From: Saccharothrix sp. NRRL B-16348
Lineage (GTDB): Bacteria; Actinomycetota; Actinomycetes; Mycobacteriales; Pseudonocardiaceae
DNA: 64,000 nt
Assembly: GCF_001280085.1 (NCBI RefSeq)
Contig: NZ_LGED01000217.1
Location: 124,001-188,000 of the forward strand
Direction: 5' to 3'
Shown here: piece by piece, positions 61,950 to 64,000 of the stretch
Layout: the number at the start of each line of letters is the position of its first letter
Numbering within the stretch: the first letter of the stretch is position 1
The notes under the pieces: model-generated
What the model was told of the DNA's origin: nothing
The model's database searches: none
What the model saw: the letters and a program-made list of their open reading frames with translations, nothing else
Translations under genes and position numbers: made by a program

Positions 61950-62719
61950 GAAAGATGCTCCTCGTCCGCTGGGGTTCCGGGTGGGACTGCTCCGGCGACG
62001 CACGACACGGCGGCGCCCACGTCGACCGGGCGCAGACGTCCGCACATGCCGAACACCCGCTCCGGCTCGCCCGCCTCGAACACCGCCGCCCGTTCCAGGT
62101 GCGGGGCCACGCCCAGGGACACGTCCCCCGCCATCGCGAGCGTGGCCTCGGCCTGGTCGAGCGGGCCGTCGCGCACGATCCCCGCCCAAGCGCCGGCCCG
62201 CCCCTGGACCAAGGCCGCGGCGGCGGCGTAGAACTCGCGCAGCGGACCCCGGTCCCCGTCCCGGAGCGCGTCCCGGATCCGCGTGAAGCCCTCCACCGCC
62301 AGGTCACGGCGTCGGCGGGCGTCGGCGGCGCGGTCAGCCTCCGTCGCCCGGGCCGGCAAGGTCGCGGCGGCCCGGTAGCGGTCCGGATCGGCGACGACCT
62401 CGGGCGGGAACGTCATCACCGCGTCACCCGCCTCGGGCAGCCCCGCGTTGCCCATCACGACGACCACCCGCAGACCACCGTGGTTGACGGCGCGGTGGAT
62501 CGTGCCGGGGGTGAACCACACCACCGAACCTGCGGCGAGCGGGATCTCGCGGCAGCCGTCGAGGGTCACCGCGTGCAGCTCGCCCGTGCCGCCCACGACC
62601 ACGTAGCACTCGGTCGACGCCAGGTGCACGTGCGGGCTGCCGCCCACCACACCATCGGGCGCCGCGTCGTCGTAGACGTCCAGGAACGACAACGACGTCC
62701 CGCCGGGAAACGTGCTCAC
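61946..62719 (-). CDS. Cupin-domain protein
   Basis: 257 aa. N-terminal cupin with metal ligands PHVHLASTECYVVVGG and PGTIHRAVNHG. The C-terminal half (from residue about 105) is helical, with a metal-free look. Perhaps a sugar isomerase or sensor for the operon. Overlaps neighbours by 4 bases on both sides. Confidence 0.85.
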   Translation of the reverse strand: MSTFPGGTSLSFLDVYDDAAPDGVVGGSPHVHLASTECYVVVGGTGELHAVTLDGCREIPLAAGSVVWFTPGTIHRAVNHGGLRVVVVMGNAGLPEAGDAVMTFPPEVVADPDRYRAAATLPARATEADRAADARRRRDLAVEGFTRIRDALRDGDRGPLREFYAAAAALVQGRAGAWAGIVRDGPLDQAEATLAMAGDVSLGVAPHLERAAVFEAGEPERVFGMCGRLRPVDVGAAVSCVAGAVPPGTPADEEHLS

Positions 62720-63627
62720 ACCGACTCACCCAACACACCGCGCACCGAGTCCGCCAGTGCCGCGGCGTCGTCGGCGCCGCCGTCGGCGATCCCGGTGCCG
62801 TAGCGGAACCGCACGGTCTCCCCGTCCGCGACGACGAGTTCCTCGCTGAAGAACGGCGCCGGGTTCAGGCACGCGAAGTTCTCCGACCGGGCGAACCACT
62901 GCGGCGGGTGGTGCGGGTTGGCCTCGTGGTCGACCATCAGCACCAGCGACTGCTCGTCGTCGCCGTCGTGCCGGCCCGCGAAGGCCATCCACTCCGCACG
63001 CCGGCCGCGCACCTCGTCGCCGCCCGGCCCGTCGGGCGTGACGACGGTCCCGCCCGTGAACGAGCGCGGCCCGCGCCAGAACAGGCCCCCGTACCCGGCG
63101 TTCTCCCGACCACGCGTGGTCGGCGAGCCGAACGCGATCTCCCGGCCGGAGGTGTTCGTCATCGTCGTGTCGAACGTCAACGCCCACGCCGCGTCGGACA
63201 GCAGGGCCGCGCCGATCGTCCGACGCTCCGTGATCACGGTGTCGCCGGACTCGGTGATCCAGTCCAACTCGTGGGTGAAGTACGCCGTCTCCGCCTCCAC
63301 GCCGACGTCGACCAGCCGCCGGTGCGCCTGGGTGCCGTTGTTGTCCAACTGCACGTAGGACCGCCCGTGGACGTAGGTCGGGCCGCCCCAGAAGTTCTCG
63401 TCGCCGACGTTCGGCAACGACCACGCGATGCCCTTGTGCCACACGTGGTCGTGCGGCCGGAAGAGGCTCACCACCCGCCCGGACCGCGTGCGGATCGGGT
63501 GCAGGAACGGCTTGGGCGACTCCAACAGCGGCGTGTCGGGCACGTAGACGTAACGCGCGAGGTCGACGTCACCGGCGCGGACCGTCAGCGCGGACCCGAT
63601 GTCGTGCCGCACGGCCAGGGCGCTCAC
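62716..63627 (-). CDS. DUF6807 (PmoA-like) protein
   Basis: 303 aa. Marks: PFLHPIRTRSGRVVSLFRPHDHVWHKGIAWSLP and ENFWGGPTYVHG. This family is met in sugar-acid/polyol catabolic operons next to Gfo/Idh/MocA enzymes, probably acting as a lyase or epimerase. GTG 63627 overlaps the upstream stop. The longer ORF to 63864 is a shadow of the next gene. Confidence 0.85.
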   Translation of the reverse strand: MSALAVRHDIGSALTVRAGDVDLARYVYVPDTPLLESPKPFLHPIRTRSGRVVSLFRPHDHVWHKGIAWSLPNVGDENFWGGPTYVHGRSYVQLDNNGTQAHRRLVDVGVEAETAYFTHELDWITESGDTVITERRTIGAALLSDAAWALTFDTTMTNTSGREIAFGSPTTRGRENAGYGGLFWRGPRSFTGGTVVTPDGPGGDEVRGRRAEWMAFAGRHDGDDEQSLVLMVDHEANPHHPPQWFARSENFACLNPAPFFSEELVVADGETVRFRYGTGIADGGADDAAALADSVRGVLGESV

Positions 63628-64000
63628 AGCGACAGCTCCGGCACGTCGACCCAGCGGCGCTGCTCGGACGAGGCCAGGCCGAGCTGCGCGAGGTTGATGC
63701 CCCGCGCGCCCGACAGCAGGTCGTGCGCGTGCGGGCGGCCCGCGAGCACGTCGCGCAGGAACTCCTCCCACTGGACCTTGAAGCCGTTGTCGAACTCGGC
63801 GTTGTCGGGCACCTCGGACCACCCGGCGCGGAAGTCCTCGGCGACCGCCAGGTCGGGGTTCCACACCGGCTTGGGGGTGGACGCCCGGTGCTGCGCGACG
63901 CAGCGGCGCAGGCCCGCGACCGCGCTGCCCTCGGTGCCGTCGACCTGGAACTCCACCAGCTCGTCACGGTGCACGCGCACGCACCACGAGGAGTTGATGT
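63624..64000 (-). CDS. Gfo/Idh/MocA-family oxidoreductase, C-terminal part (cut by window end)
   Basis: Only the last 125 codons are inside the window. They show the domain end of a Gfo/Idh/MocA enzyme: EFQVDGTEGSAVAGLRRCVAQ, WEEFLRDVLAGRPHAHDLLSGARG and a last helix followed by WVDVPELSL. The N-terminal cofactor domain lies beyond base 64000. Couples by GTGA overlap to the DUF6807 gene. Confidence 0.85.
   Translation of the reverse strand, partial: INSSWCVRVHRDELVEFQVDGTEGSAVAGLRRCVAQHRASTPKPVWNPDLAVAEDFRAGWSEVPDNAEFDNGFKVQWEEFLRDVLAGRPHAHDLLSGARGINLAQLGLASSEQRRWVDVPELSL

Overview
This is high-GC actinomycete DNA. GTG and TTG starts are common, operons are packed with 4-bp stop/start overlaps, and the families seen (PopR/ClgR-type regulator with paired ClpP genes, LAxTG sortase signals, actinobacterial anchored-repeat ABC transporter) point to the Pseudonocardiales (Saccharothrix/Actinosynnema/Lentzea-like). 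The genus is an inference. No phage, integrase, CRISPR array, rRNA or replication origin is visible. It reads as a chromosomal arm segment with one patch of decayed insertion sequence.

Layout. 0-5 kb: end of a secreted protein, a P450 plus MFS pair behind an 11-bp-phased heptamer array, an orphan Imm10 immunity gene and a DinB-like protein. 5-16 kb: a GH95 glycosidase, a three-subunit molybdenum hydroxylase of PaoABC type, an odd 117-nt tRNA-like gene, a secreted covalent-flavin cholesterol-oxidase-type enzyme, a serine hydrolase and a second P450. 16-18.7 kb: a GntR regulator and its probable target, an ACS-type MFS carrier.

18.7-34.2 kb is a metal-acquisition block. A FecCD/ATPase/lipoprotein importer is translationally coupled to two exporter-type half ABC transporters resembling IrtAB (metallophore import) and starts at a perfect TGATAACGGTTATCA palindrome. 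It is followed by a complete anchored-repeat metal ABC transporter: a ZnuA-like lipoprotein carrying a circularly permuted repeat domain, ATPase, permease, three membrane- or wall-anchored repeat proteins and a coupled methyltransferase. Divergent from it are two secreted single-domain copies. Palindromes similar to the first one lie in the divergent promoter region, so the two halves may form one Zur-like regulon.

34-45 kb: KtrAB potassium uptake, an ABM monooxygenase with an AraC regulator, LysR/SDR/SnoaL genes, a GH53 galactanase, an IMP dehydrogenase of the Tritrichomonas type, a poly-Asp secreted peptide and a LacI regulator. 45.7-48.1 kb: an ECF sigma factor with a membrane partner, bracketed by two inverted, decayed copies of one IS5-like element; one copy supplies the stop codon of the neighbouring SulP gene. 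48-53 kb: a SulP/beta-carbonic anhydrase pair, a two-component system and a universal stress protein.

53-60 kb: DUF1152 and SUKH-4 genes, a ClpP pair in which the second subunit has lost its catalytic Ser, a ClgR/PopR-like regulator ending in Ala-Ala, then two type VII secretion-like genes. The first of these is frameshifted by a perfect 50-bp tandem duplication. 60-64 kb: a DUF5995 gene and a coupled Gfo/Idh/MocA-cupin-DUF6807-Gfo/Idh/MocA operon running off the right end.
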